A DNA stretch of 64,000 bases, from positions 93,555-157,554 of the forward strand of contig NZ_CAJFCN010000012.1 of NCBI RefSeq assembly GCF_904063055.1. Reading direction: 5' to 3'. The translations under genes and the position numbers were made by a program. The notes beneath the pieces were generated by a model. That model was given only the letters and a program-made list of their open reading frames with translations. It did no database searches and was not told the DNA's origin. This DNA is from Pseudomonas paracarnis (GTDB lineage Bacteria; Pseudomonadota; Gammaproteobacteria; Pseudomonadales; Pseudomonadaceae). Positions 40,724 to 49,513 of the stretch are shown here, piece after piece; positions within the stretch are counted from its first letter, which is position 1; each line of letters begins with the position of its first letter.

Positions 40724-41856
40724 CAATGGGGCTCCAGGCGGACCGGGGAGAGCATACCAGCGTCCAGCCCGAACCGGGTCAGTGCCTCCGGCAGCGGTTC
40801 GCCGCGCACCAGGGCGGCGCTTGCCTGGCCCATGGCGGGTGAGGTCTGGATACCATAGCCGCCTTGCGCTGCCACCCAGAACAGTCCCGGTACTTGCGGG
40901 TCAAAGCCCGACAGTAAATCACCGTCCTGCACAAAACTGCGCAGCCCGGCCCAGGTGCGCGTGGGGCGGCGGATGGTCAGGGTGGTGGCTTCCTCGATCT
41001 GGTAAATGCCCATGGCAATATCCAGCTCTTCGGGTTGCACATCCTGGGGTTCTACCGGGTCGGCGTTGGCCGGCGAGCCGAGGAACATGCCGGCATCCGG
41101 TTTCATGTAGAACGCTTCGTCGAGGGCCACCAGCATCGGCCAGTCGTGGCTGTCCATGCCCTCGGGACCAGCAAAGACAAAGGCCGAGCGGCGCTTGGGC
41201 TGCAAGCCGATGGACGCTGCGCCCGCCAGCCCGCCGATATGGTCGGCCCAGGCACCGGCGGCGTTGATGATGACCGGCGCGCTGAAGATTGCAGCCTGGG
41301 TGCGCACCTGCCACAAGCCATCGGCGTCGCGGCTCAAGCCCAGCACATGGCTGTCGGTGCGCACTTCGCCCTGGTTGCGGCGGATACCGCGCAGGTAGCC
41401 TTGATGCAGGGCGTCGGTGTCGATGTCACAGGCGGTAGGGTCGTAGATTGCCCCGTGGACTTTTTCACGGCGCAGGATCGGCAAGCGTGCACAGGCTTCA
41501 TCGACCGTCAGGCGCTGCACCTGCGCCACGGTGGCCTTGGCGCTCAGGTACTGGCTGTCGAGTTCGGCCGGGTCACCGTTGAAATCCACGGTCATTTCGC
41601 CCCGGGGCGTCAGCAGTGGGTGTTCGCAAAAGCCTGCGGGTGGCTGGTCGAAGAAGGCCCGGCTGGCCAAGGTCAGCGCCCGCACTTGCGGGGTGCCATA
41701 CGCGGCGGTGTAGAGCGCCGCCGAACGCCCGGTGGAGTGATAGGCCGGGTGATTTTCACGCTCCAGCACCAGAACCTTGCCGTGCTGCGACAACCAGAAC
41801 CCGGTGGACGCGCCGGCGATGCCGCCGCCGATAATGATGAAGTCTGCCTGGCTCAT
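40723..41856 (-). CDS. dauA: FAD-dependent D-arginine (D-amino acid) dehydrogenase
   Basis: 377-aa flavoenzyme of the DAO/glycine-oxidase family. The N-terminal dinucleotide-binding motif is IIGGGIAGAS, followed by YHSTGRSAALYTAAYGTPQV, the lid/active-site region characteristic of DauA. It oxidises D-arginine, D-lysine and other D-amino acids to 2-oxo acids plus ammonia and feeds electrons to the respiratory chain. Strong ribosome site AGGAG. The order dauB-dauA-dauR is that of P. aeruginosa dauBAR, although here a REPIN of about 100 bp lies between dauB and dauA. Confidence 0.92.
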   Translation of the reverse strand: MSQADFIIIGGGIAGASTGFWLSQHGKVLVLERENHPAYHSTGRSAALYTAAYGTPQVRALTLASRAFFDQPPAGFCEHPLLTPRGEMTVDFNGDPAELDSQYLSAKATVAQVQRLTVDEACARLPILRREKVHGAIYDPTACDIDTDALHQGYLRGIRRNQGEVRTDSHVLGLSRDADGLWQVRTQAAIFSAPVIINAAGAWADHIGGLAGAASIGLQPKRRSAFVFAGPEGMDSHDWPMLVALDEAFYMKPDAGMFLGSPANADPVEPQDVQPEELDIAMGIYQIEEATTLTIRRPTRTWAGLRSFVQDGDLLSGFDPQVPGLFWVAAQGGYGIQTSPAMGQASAALVRGEPLPEALTRFGLDAGMLSPVRLEPH

Positions 41857-41879
41857 GAAGATCTCCTGAAATAAGCATT

Positions 41880-41978
41880 GTAGGAGCGAGCTTGCTCGCG
41901 AAAAACGTTAACGATAACGCGCCCATCCTGTGTAAACGCAGTAGCTGTGAGGTCTTCGCGAGCAAGCTCGCTCCTACA
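41880..41978. repeat. REPIN variant (GTAGGAGCGAGCTTGCTCGCG type) inside the dau operon
   Basis: GTAGGAGCGAGCTTGCTCGC at the left is repeated inverted as GCGAGCAAGCTCGCTCCTAC at the right. It fills the dauB-dauA gap, and the TAG stop codon of dauB is the TAG of the REP arm (read on the minus strand as CTGTAGGAG). Confidence 0.88.
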
Positions 41979-42915
41979 GTCGGTACAGGGCATTGGCCAG
42001 GGCGATGTCTTCCAGGCCCAGGCCAATGGAGCGGAAAAACACGTGACGATCGTAGTCCGGGCGCTGGGCCATGTCGCTGAACAACTCGGGCAGGTCGCCG
42101 ACAATTGTGCGTTTGTCCCAGCCGTGCTGTTCGCTGGCGATCAGCATCTCACCGGCCGAATCCGGGGTGGTCTGGCGGTAGTCGCAGAACACGTGCATCT
42201 GGTTGAGGCAGTGCGGCGGCACTTCATGGGCGCGTGGCGCGTTGGTGCTGATGGAGGTGATCAACGCGGGTTTGCTCAAGCGTGACGGGTCGATGACCGG
42301 GCCAGCGGACGAGGTGCACAGCAGGACCACATCTGCGTCTTCAAGGGCGGCCTCGCAGGTGGCGGCGAGGGTCAGGCGCGGGTCCAGGCAGGCCAACTGC
42401 GCGCGTGTTTCGGCGCTGGCGCTGTCCAGGCTCGGTGAGTACAGGCAGATTTGCTGCCAGTCGCGTAGGTTCTGCACATAACGCAGGTGCGCTTGGGCGA
42501 CCTTGCCGCTGCCGATAATCGCCAAACGTTGCGCCGCCGCCGGAGCCAGCGCATCCACCGCCAAGGCCGTGGTGGCGGCGGTGCGTGCGGTGGTCAATTC
42601 AGCGGCATCGCACAACAGCAACGGCTGGCCGCTGTGCATCGACATCAACAGGGTCCAGGCCGTCACCAACGGGCCTTGCTCACGCACGATGTAGGGCGAA
42701 GTCTTGACCCCGTACACCCCGTCTTCGGCCAATACGCCCAAGTAGTTGATGAAATCCCCGGCACCCTGGGGAAACTCCACCAATTGTTGCGCCGGCTGCA
42801 CCGCGTGCCCGGCGGCGAGGTCGCGGAACAGCTTGCGCAGGATCAACGGCACGTCGACTTGAGCCAGCAAGGTACGGGCCTGGGCTTGGTCGATAACGAG
42901 GGGCGTCGTGGACAT
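41974..42915 (-). CDS. dauB: NAD(P)H-dependent anabolic L-arginine dehydrogenase (ornithine cyclodeaminase family)
   Basis: 313-aa ornithine cyclodeaminase/mu-crystallin-type protein. The Rossmann motif lies in RLAIIGSGKVAQAHLRYV; family segments are VYGVKTSPYIV and KPALITSISTNAP. In P. aeruginosa DauB reduces the 2-oxo acid made by DauA to L-arginine, so the pair racemises D-arginine to L-arginine. GGAGA 7 nt before the ATG at 42915 sets the start; an upstream in-frame ATG at 42954 would place the operator inside the gene. It is the first gene of the operon, and its stop codon lies within a REPIN. Confidence 0.9.
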   Translation of the reverse strand: MSTTPLVIDQAQARTLLAQVDVPLILRKLFRDLAAGHAVQPAQQLVEFPQGAGDFINYLGVLAEDGVYGVKTSPYIVREQGPLVTAWTLLMSMHSGQPLLLCDAAELTTARTAATTALAVDALAPAAAQRLAIIGSGKVAQAHLRYVQNLRDWQQICLYSPSLDSASAETRAQLACLDPRLTLAATCEAALEDADVVLLCTSSAGPVIDPSRLSKPALITSISTNAPRAHEVPPHCLNQMHVFCDYRQTTPDSAGEMLIASEQHGWDKRTIVGDLPELFSDMAQRPDYDRHVFFRSIGLGLEDIALANALYRL

Positions 42916-42930
42916 GGGGTTCTCCGTATA

Positions 42931-42962
42931 AACTAATTTGTCCATTATGGACATTTAGTTTT
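42931..42962. promoter_or_regulatory. Palindromic operator of the dauBAR operon
   Basis: A perfect 13-bp palindrome GTCCATTATGGAC (42940-42952) is nested in outer arms AACTAA (42931-42936) and TTAGTT (42955-42960). It lies 25-37 bp upstream of the dauB start, where a repressor would block initiation. The core recurs at 39077-39089 before the binding-protein gene. DauR is the obvious candidate ligand. Confidence 0.7.
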
Positions 42963-43018
42963 TATCCGCAATAACCCGAGGGAAAAATGAGATCAATGTG
43001 GGAGCCATGAAGATCAGA

Positions 43019-43108
43019 TGTGGGAGCTGGCTTGCCTGCGATGGCGTTAGTACAGCAGCAAATGCAATGACTGACACACCGCCTTCGCAGGCAAGCCCGC
43101 TCCCACAG
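43019..43108. repeat. REPIN
   Basis: TGTGGGAGCTGGCTTGCC with inverted GGCAAGCCCGCTCCCACA. A stray TGTGGGAGCC at 42997 precedes it. Confidence 0.85.
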
Positions 43109-43120
43109 TTTTAACCGCGT

Positions 43121-43429
43121 TTAGGCAGTGGCCTTGGTGCCGGTCAGGCACTCGATGGAGCGATCTACGGTGGTTTTTGCAATTTCCAGCAAATGCCACA
43201 CCGCCAGGATCTTCGCCCGCTCAGGGCTTTGCAGCAGCTCGCCGCAATCCAGCGCCGTGGCAGAGGCACTGTCGAGCAGGCTGGCGGTGTAGAGCAGGGC
43301 GTCCTCGAAACTCAGGTCTTCGTTGACACAGTGGAAGCCTTGGGTAGGCAGGTAATGGTCGATGGCGCGGTTGAAGGCGGCGCGGTCTTTTGCGGGATCG
43401 ATGGGTGGGTCTGGTAGTACTTTATTCAT
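43121..43429 (-). CDS. Small DUF6124/DUF3077-like protein (102 aa)
   Basis: Soluble 102-aa protein with the segments AIDHYLPTQGFHCVNEDLSF, EDALLYTASLLDSASATA and AVWHLLEIAKTTVDRSIECL, resembling short Pseudomonas proteins annotated as DUF3077/DUF6124. The family assignment is from memory. Such genes occur in multiple copies in fluorescent pseudomonads; their function is unknown. GGAGC lies upstream of the ATG. It has no operon partner and faces a long gene-free region. Confidence 0.65.
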   Translation of the reverse strand: MNKVLPDPPIDPAKDRAAFNRAIDHYLPTQGFHCVNEDLSFEDALLYTASLLDSASATALDCGELLQSPERAKILAVWHLLEIAKTTVDRSIECLTGTKATA

Positions 43430-44267
43430 GGTATAGCTCCGGAATGTTCATGGAGCCGACACGCTTCGCGACTAAACGTAGGGTGGCGGCTGTACGCAGG
43501 TTAGTCGACCGGTCCAGAGCATCCGGCGCACCCGAGGGCGCCCCGCGCACAGCCACCATAAAAACGTCATGGGACCAAACGCTTGCTCGAATCCGGGCGA
43601 CTAAACCCGATCACTGATTTGGCAGTGACGGACCGCAGACTAGCCACCGATTCCAGCAGGCACAAGGCGGCAAGGATTGTCTAGGAAACGTCCTGCAATT
43701 TAAAGGGACACGCCTTGCTGGCCCTTTACAAACCATGACCAAATGCCACTAACCCACGCTGCAATACGATCAATGTGGCTTGCCTGCAATCGCCGCTAAC
43801 CACGATGCGAAGCGAGCCGCTCTTGATCTTGATCTGCTTTTGATCTTAAGCGCCCCGTCAAACCACGCTGGCCGGAATTCGACAGTGATTTGGGGGGTAA
43901 ACCGGCAGGGATGCCGGTTTAGCCGCCCCGCGCCATGGATGGCGCGTGGCGGCGGCCCCCCAAATCACTGGCGGATTACGGGCACACCGAGCCTAGGCGA
44001 GGTGCCGAGTGGTGGGGCAAGAGCCTTTTGCTTACTTTTGGGCTCTTTTCAAAAGTGAGCCGCTGTCAGAGCGGAACCCTAGGTGGCCGTTACCGCAGGA
44101 ATGGATATGCACACAATTCAACTGTGTTGACTGCCAGGCCGCCTTCGCAGGCAAGCCAGCTCCCACAGTTTGACCGTGGGGTGTCAGGTAGATGGAGATC
44201 AGCTGTCAGGCCGTTATTGCAGGCAAGCCAGCTCCCACAGGTAATCGATGATGTTCTGGCGGACGAG
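43430..44267. other. 838-bp gene-free region with structured element and single REP arms
   Basis: No credible gene. 43430-43860 shows no recognised feature. 43883-44105 holds a highly folded element (listed separately). Single REP arms in the same orientation end at 44168 (GGCAAGCCAGCTCCCACA) and 44240 (same sequence). The region lies downstream of xylH. Confidence 0.6.
43883..44105 (+). ncRNA. Structured intergenic element: three-way junction plus pseudoknot-like tail
   Basis: Perfect 15-bp outer stem CAGTGATTTGGGGGG (43883-43897) / CCCCCCAAATCACTG (43956-43970). Inside are a perfect 10-bp hairpin TAAACCGGCA-GGGA-TGCCGGTTTA (43898-43921, GNRA-type loop) and a second hairpin GCCGCC/GGCGGC plus CGCGCC/GGCGCG (43922-43953). 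Next comes GGCAC/GTGCC (43981-44005). Then two interleaved pairings, AAGAGCC (44019-44025) with GGCTCTT (44041-44047) and CTTACTTTT (44031-44039) with AAAAGTGAG (44051-44059), and a stem CCGCT/AGCGG (44060-44074). The conserved end AGCGGAACCCT...GCCGTTACCGCAGGAATGGATAT recurs at 63828-63866. Whether it is transcribed, and on which strand, is unknown. Confidence 0.45.
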
Positions 44268-45404
44268 TTATCGCCTGCCCGAGCGCGTGCTCACATCCAC
44301 CCACACCGCCAGCACCAAAATGCTGCCCTTGACGATCATCTGCCAGTAGCTGTCCACATCCAGCATCGACATGCCGTTATCCAAACTGGTAATCACCAAC
44401 GCGCCCAGCAGCGCGCCATACACCGTGCCCGACCCACCGCGCATCGAAGTGCCGCCAATAAAGCACGCGGCGATGGCGTCGAGTTCGCCCATGTTACCCG
44501 CCGACGGTGAGCCCGCCGCGAGGCGCGCGGTGTTGACCAGGCCGGCGAGGGCGCACATCACGCCCATGATGCCGAAGATCCACAGTTTCACCGCTTGCAC
44601 ATTGATGCCCGACAGCCGCGTGGCCTCCATATTGCTGCCCACCGCATACACCCGGCGGCCGAACACAGTCTGGTGCGTGACATAGCTGAACACCCCCAGC
44701 AGCGCCAGCAACAGCAGCACCGGCACGGGGATGCCGTCGTAGCGGTTGAGGGTGGTGACAAAGCCTGCGAGCACCGCGCCAATCAGCACCACGCGCAGTG
44801 CATCGCGCAGCCGTGAATGCGCGGCCAACCCATGCAGCGCACGGTTGCGCCGTTGTTTCCAGGTGAGGAACAGTGTCAGGGCAAACAACAATACGCCAAG
44901 CCCGATGCCGACGTTGTGGGGCAAATACCCCTGGCCCACATACACCAGCGACGGCGACACCGGCGCAATGGTGGTGCCGCCGGTAATCCCCAGCAGAATC
45001 CCGCGAAACGCCAACATTCCGCCCAGGCCGACGATGAACGAGGGGATGCGCAGGTAAGCGGTCATGTAGCCGTTGGCCAAGCCGATCATCAAGCCGCACA
45101 GCGCCACCAGGCTCAGGTTGGCCAATAGCGGCACGTGATAGACCACATCCAGAATCGCCGCCAGCCCGCCCAACAGTCCGAGCAACGAGCCCACCGACAA
45201 GTCGATCTCGCCGCTGATAATCACCAGCACCATGCCGCACGCCAATATCCCGGTGATCGACATCTGCCGCAGCAGGTTGGAGAGGTTGCGCGGGGTGAGA
45301 AAACCACCCTCGGTCTGCCAACTGAAAAACAACCAGATGAACGCCACGGCGATCACCAGCGCGAGCATCTTGTAGCGGGTAAAAAGGTGTTTGACCTGAT
45401 TCAT
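44268..45404 (-). CDS. xylH: Xylose ABC transporter permease
   Basis: 378-aa inner-membrane permease of the ribose/xylose (AraH/RbsC) family with about ten predicted helices. Family segments are ITGILACGMVLVIISGEIDL followed by SVGSLLGLLGG, and IAACFIGGTSMRGGSGTVYG. It forms the translocation channel with XylG. It starts immediately after the xylG stop, so translation is coupled. It is the last gene of the xylAFGH set; REP arms and the structured element follow. Confidence 0.95.
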   Translation of the reverse strand: MNQVKHLFTRYKMLALVIAVAFIWLFFSWQTEGGFLTPRNLSNLLRQMSITGILACGMVLVIISGEIDLSVGSLLGLLGGLAAILDVVYHVPLLANLSLVALCGLMIGLANGYMTAYLRIPSFIVGLGGMLAFRGILLGITGGTTIAPVSPSLVYVGQGYLPHNVGIGLGVLLFALTLFLTWKQRRNRALHGLAAHSRLRDALRVVLIGAVLAGFVTTLNRYDGIPVPVLLLLALLGVFSYVTHQTVFGRRVYAVGSNMEATRLSGINVQAVKLWIFGIMGVMCALAGLVNTARLAAGSPSAGNMGELDAIAACFIGGTSMRGGSGTVYGALLGALVITSLDNGMSMLDVDSYWQMIVKGSILVLAVWVDVSTRSGRR

Positions 45405-46958
45405 CTACGCGGTCTTCCGATTGTTATTGTTTTGGCTGAGCGCAGCGGCGAGCACCTGTTCCTGGGTGAGCCCGTCATTGATGAAATCCCCGCGCAACTG
45501 GCCGTCACCAATTACCAGTACGCGGTTGGACACTCCGAGCACTTCGGCCAATTCCGAGGACACCATGATGATCGACACGCCTTCGGCCGCCAGTGCGCCC
45601 ATCAGTTTGTAGATCTCGTACTTGGCCCCAACGTCCACGCCACGTGTAGGTTCGTCGAGGATCAGCACCTTGGGCTTGGTCATCAGCATTTTCGCCAGCA
45701 CGGCCTTTTGCTGGTTGCCGCCTGAGAGGCTGGTGATCGGCAGCGACGGGCTGGCGGTCTTGAGGTGCATGCGGCTGATTTGCTGGTCGATGCTGCCCAG
45801 TTCGGCTTCGGCGTTGATGCGGGTCAGGTGCGCGTAGGTGTCCAGCACCGCCAGGGTGATGTTCTGGCCCACGCCCAGGTCGGGGATGATGCCTTGGCGC
45901 TTGCGATCTTCGGGCACCATGCACAGCCCCGCGCGGATCGACTTGAGCGGCGTGCGCGTGTCGATCACCTGACCCTCCAGCCACACCTCGGCGCTGTAGC
46001 GCCCGGGGTAGGCACCGAACAACGCCGAGACCAACTCCGTGCGCCCGGCCCCCACCAAGCCGGCGATGCCAAGGATTTCACCGAGCCTGAGCACGAAGGA
46101 GATGTCGTCGACGCGCTTGCGCTTGGGGTTGTCGACGTCGTAGCAGGTGACGTTACGAGCTTCAAAGATAACTTCGCCCACCTCATGGGGCTCGGTGGGG
46201 TAGAGGTTGCTCATTTCGCGGCCGACCATCTGCGTGATGATCCGGGGGATGTCCATGTCTGCCATGGCGGTGGTCGCGATGTGCTTGCCGTCGCGAATTA
46301 CTGCAATGGTGTCGCACACCGCCGCCACTTCATCGAGCTTGTGCGAGATATACACACAGGCCACACCCTTGGCCTTGAGGCCCCGGATAATGTCCAGCAG
46401 CACCTCGATTTCGCCACGGGTCAGGGCCGAGGAGGGCTCGTCAAGAATCAACAGGCGCGCCTGTTTGTTCAGCGCCTTGGCGATCTCCACCAATTGCTGG
46501 TAGCCGCCGCCATACTGCGACACCGGCAGCGCCACATTCATGTCCGGCACCTTGAGTTCACGCATCAACGCCTCGGCGCGGTGCAACATCGCCGGGTAGT
46601 TCATGCGCCCACCGGGCAGGGTCAGTTCGTGGCCCATGAAAATGTTCTCGGCCACCGACAGGTCGGGCACCAGGGTCAGTTCCTGATGAATGATGACAAT
46701 CCCGGCGGCCTCGGTTTCGCGGATGGACTGGGCCTTGAGCGGCTGCCCATCCCAGACGATTTCCCCCTCCCAGGTGCCGTGCGGGTAGACCGCCGACAGC
46801 ACCTTCATCAAGGTGGATTTACCCGCACCGTTTTCACCGCACAGGCCCACACACTCCCCAGGTTTGACCTTGATGTCGATGCCGTTAAGGGCGTTGACAC
46901 CGCCAAAGCGTTTGACGATGCCGTTCATTTGCAGCAGGTAATCGGCGGCCACGGTCAT
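45405..46958 (-). CDS. xylG: Xylose ABC transporter ATP-binding protein
   Basis: 517-aa tandem ABC ATPase. The first domain has Walker A GENGAGKST, a signature region reading YGGGYQQLVEIAKAL and Walker B LLILDEPSSAL. The second has an atypical Walker A (GLVGAGRTEL), as usual in sugar ABC ATPases, signature LSGGNQQKAVLAK and Walker B VLILDEPTRGVDVGAK. It powers xylose uptake. It overlaps xylF by 4 nt at its start and abuts xylH. Confidence 0.96.
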   Translation of the reverse strand: MTVAADYLLQMNGIVKRFGGVNALNGIDIKVKPGECVGLCGENGAGKSTLMKVLSAVYPHGTWEGEIVWDGQPLKAQSIRETEAAGIVIIHQELTLVPDLSVAENIFMGHELTLPGGRMNYPAMLHRAEALMRELKVPDMNVALPVSQYGGGYQQLVEIAKALNKQARLLILDEPSSALTRGEIEVLLDIIRGLKAKGVACVYISHKLDEVAAVCDTIAVIRDGKHIATTAMADMDIPRIITQMVGREMSNLYPTEPHEVGEVIFEARNVTCYDVDNPKRKRVDDISFVLRLGEILGIAGLVGAGRTELVSALFGAYPGRYSAEVWLEGQVIDTRTPLKSIRAGLCMVPEDRKRQGIIPDLGVGQNITLAVLDTYAHLTRINAEAELGSIDQQISRMHLKTASPSLPITSLSGGNQQKAVLAKMLMTKPKVLILDEPTRGVDVGAKYEIYKLMGALAAEGVSIIMVSSELAEVLGVSNRVLVIGDGQLRGDFINDGLTQEQVLAAALSQNNNNRKTA

Positions 46959-47956
46959 TGCCCGGCGATCTGCTCTTTGGTGTAGAAACCGTCCTTTTCC
47001 AACAGGTCGATGTTGGCTTTGGTCAACGGCGTCGGCGTAAGCAGGATGGTGTCGACCTTCTTGCTGCCATTGTCGTATTGCGAGCTGTATGTCGGCTGTT
47101 CGCTGCGTGCCAACTGCACCGAAAGTTTGGCCGCTTCGGTGGCGATCAGCTTGAGCGGTTTGTACACGGTCATGGTCTGGGTGCCATCGATCACGCGCTT
47201 GATCGCCGCGAGGTCAGCGTCCTGGCCGGAGATCGGTACCTTGCCCGCCAGTTTCTGCGCGGCCAGGGCCTGGATCGCACCGCCGGCGGTGGCGTCGTTG
47301 GAGGCGACGATGGCGTCGATCTTGTTGTCGTTACGGGTCAGGGCGTTTTCGACAATGCTCAAGGCCTCGGTGGGGTTCCATTCCTTGACCCATTGCTGGC
47401 CGACGATCTTGATATCGCCTTTGTCGATGGCCGGTTGCAGCACCTTCATCTGACCTTCGCGCAGCACCTTGGCGTTGTTGTCCGTCGGCGCGCCGCCCAG
47501 CAGGAAGTAATTGCCCTTGGGCGCCGCTTGCAACACGCCGCTGGCCTGCATCTCGCCGACTTTTTCGTTATCGAAGGAAATATAGGCGTCGACGTCGGCA
47601 TTGAGGATCAGGCGATCATAGGACACCACCTTGATCCCGGCCTTCTTGGCTTCAGCCACTGCGTTGGTCAGCACCGTGGCGTTGAACGGCACGATCACGA
47701 TCACATCGACGCCACGGGAGATGAGGTTTTCGATCTGGGCAATCTGCTTCTGTTCGTTGGCATCGGCAGACTGCACGAACACCTTGGCATCGAGCTTTTG
47801 CGCGGCGGCGACAAAGTAATCACGGTCACGAGACCAGCGCTCCAGGCGCAGGTCGTCGATGGAAAAACCGATTTTGGGGTGCGCAGGGTCGGCCATCACC
47901 GGCAGGGCGAGCAGTGCCAGGGCTGCGGCGAGCAGGGCAGGTTTGAATGACTTCAT
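46955..47956 (-). CDS. xylF: Periplasmic xylose-binding protein
   Basis: 333-aa periplasmic-binding protein (type I). Signal peptide ends ALPVMA before DPAHPKIGFSIDDLRLERW; ligand-binding segments include QSADANEQKQIAQIENLI, SYDRLILNADVDAYISFDNE and VASNDATAGGAIQAL, all typical of XylF. AAGGA precedes the ATG. It follows xylA across a 100-bp gap containing a stable hairpin, which may allow higher or separate expression of the binding protein. Confidence 0.96.
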   Translation of the reverse strand: MKSFKPALLAAALALLALPVMADPAHPKIGFSIDDLRLERWSRDRDYFVAAAQKLDAKVFVQSADANEQKQIAQIENLISRGVDVIVIVPFNATVLTNAVAEAKKAGIKVVSYDRLILNADVDAYISFDNEKVGEMQASGVLQAAPKGNYFLLGGAPTDNNAKVLREGQMKVLQPAIDKGDIKIVGQQWVKEWNPTEALSIVENALTRNDNKIDAIVASNDATAGGAIQALAAQKLAGKVPISGQDADLAAIKRVIDGTQTMTVYKPLKLIATEAAKLSVQLARSEQPTYSSQYDNGSKKVDTILLTPTPLTKANIDLLEKDGFYTKEQIAGQ

Positions 47957-48013
47957 GGTGGTGCGTCCTTTTATTGTTGTTGGAAAGACACAGCGTGGTG
48001 CGGGTTGAACTGT

Positions 48014-48033
48014 AGAGCGTCACTCGACGCTCT
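48014..48033 (-). other. Hairpin between xylA and xylF
   Basis: Perfect 8-bp stem AGAGCGTC/GACGCTCT with a 4-nt loop, no T-run. In an operon mRNA it could protect the xylFGH segment after processing. Confidence 0.5.
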
Positions 48034-48057
48034 GTGCAGAGATTTGTCGTGCAAATG

Positions 48058-49374
48058 TCACCGATAGATAAACCGATTCACAACGCCTTCAAGCATCTCC
48101 TGGCGCCCACTCACCGCCTGTGGGTCCAGCGCGTTGGCAAAGGCATGTTCAGCCAATGACTCCAGGCTGAACTCACCGGCCAACACCGCCTGGCCCAATG
48201 GTTGGCTCCAGCCGGCATAGCGCTGGTCCTTGAACTGCTGCAAGCGGTCGTCCTGCACCATCGCCGCCGCACGCTCCAACGCCAGGGCCAGCACATCCAT
48301 GGCGGCGACATGCCCATGGAACAGGTCCACCTCGTCGAGGCTCTGGCGGCGCACCTTGGAATCGAAGTTATAGCCGCCGTTCTTGAACCCGCCCGCCTTG
48401 AGGATTTCATAGGTGGCCAGGGTCATCTCCTCGACGCTATTGGGGAACTGGTCGGTGTCCCAACCGTTCTGCGGGTCGCCGCGGTTGGCGTCGATGCTGC
48501 CGAAGATCCCCAACGACACGGCGGTGGCGATCTCATGATGAAAACTGTGCCCGGCCAGCGTCGCGTGGTTGGCCTCGATGTTCACTTTGATTTCGTGTTC
48601 CAGGCCGTACTCATGCAGGAAGCCGAACACGGTGGCGCTGTCGTAATCGTATTGGTGCTTGGTCGGCTCCTGGGGCTTGGGCTCGATCAACAGGTCACCC
48701 GTAAAGCCGATCTTGTGCTTGTGCTCCACCACCATGCGCATAAAACGCCCGAGCTGTTCGCGCTCGCGCTTGAGGTCGGTGTTGAGCAAGGTTTCATAAC
48801 CCTCACGACCACCCCACAACACATAGTTGGCGCCCTTGAGCCGCAGCGTGGCATTCATTGCACTGAACACCTGGGCGGCGGCGAAGGCGAACACCTCTGG
48901 GTCTGGGTTGCTCGCCGCCCCGGCGGCAAAACGCGGGTTGCTGAAGCAATTGGCAGTGCCCCACAGCAGCTTGATGCCGGTCTGTTCCTGATGGCGCTCC
49001 AAGTGGTCGACCATCTGCGCGAAGTGGTTGCGGTACTCCTTGAGCGAGCTGCCTTCGGGCGCCACATCGGTGTCGTGAAAGCTGTAGTAGTCGATGCCCA
49101 GCTTGGAAAAAAACTCAAACGCCGCCTCGGCCTTGCCGATCGCCACCTCCATCGGATCGCCACTGCGCTGCCACGGGCGCTTGAACGTCCCCATCCCAAA
49201 CATATCCGCCCCCGGCCACACAAAGGTATGCCAGTAACAAGCCGCCATGCGCAGGTGCTCCCGCATGGGCTTGCCGAGGATCAGCTTGTTGGCGTCGTAG
49301 TGACGAAACGCGAGGGCAGAGGTGCTGGCAGGGCCTTCGAAGCGCACCTTCTCGACACCGGGGAAGTACGGCAT
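48058..49374 (-). CDS. xylA: Xylose isomerase
   Basis: 438-aa TIM-barrel enzyme that converts D-xylose to D-xylulose with divalent metal. Conserved segments are YYSFHDTDVAPEG (catalytic His/Asp), NYVLWGGREGYETLLNTDL, KVNIEANHATLAGHSFHHE and GSIDANRGDPQNGWDTDQFP (metal ligands). Full length for the long (class II) isomerases. AAGGAAA precedes the ATG. It is the first gene of the xylAFGH transcription unit, divergent from xylR by 139 bp. No xylulokinase gene is found in the window. Confidence 0.97.
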   Translation of the reverse strand: MPYFPGVEKVRFEGPASTSALAFRHYDANKLILGKPMREHLRMAACYWHTFVWPGADMFGMGTFKRPWQRSGDPMEVAIGKAEAAFEFFSKLGIDYYSFHDTDVAPEGSSLKEYRNHFAQMVDHLERHQEQTGIKLLWGTANCFSNPRFAAGAASNPDPEVFAFAAAQVFSAMNATLRLKGANYVLWGGREGYETLLNTDLKREREQLGRFMRMVVEHKHKIGFTGDLLIEPKPQEPTKHQYDYDSATVFGFLHEYGLEHEIKVNIEANHATLAGHSFHHEIATAVSLGIFGSIDANRGDPQNGWDTDQFPNSVEEMTLATYEILKAGGFKNGGYNFDSKVRRQSLDEVDLFHGHVAAMDVLALALERAAAMVQDDRLQQFKDQRYAGWSQPLGQAVLAGEFSLESLAEHAFANALDPQAVSGRQEMLEGVVNRFIYR

Positions 49375-49513
49375 GGGGTTTTCCTTATTGTTCTGAGCGG
49401 TGTCTGGATACTAGCAATGGCACCTGGGAGGCTGATTATGAAAATCACCAAGGTGTAGTGCGATTTTGAGTGGTGAGGGTTAGTCTGTCCCTACCGGCCT
49501 AAGGACAAAAACA

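Noticed and set aside
3685..44240. CRISPR array suggested by repeated palindromes
   Set aside because: The repeats are dispersed REP/REPIN sequences in inverted pairs with irregular spacing and no cas genes, not regularly spaced direct repeats.
49375..49513. Sigma-54 promoter for xylA
   Set aside because: A TGGCAC occurs near 49419, but no GC element at the required spacing follows, and XylR is an AraC-type activator, not an enhancer-binding protein.
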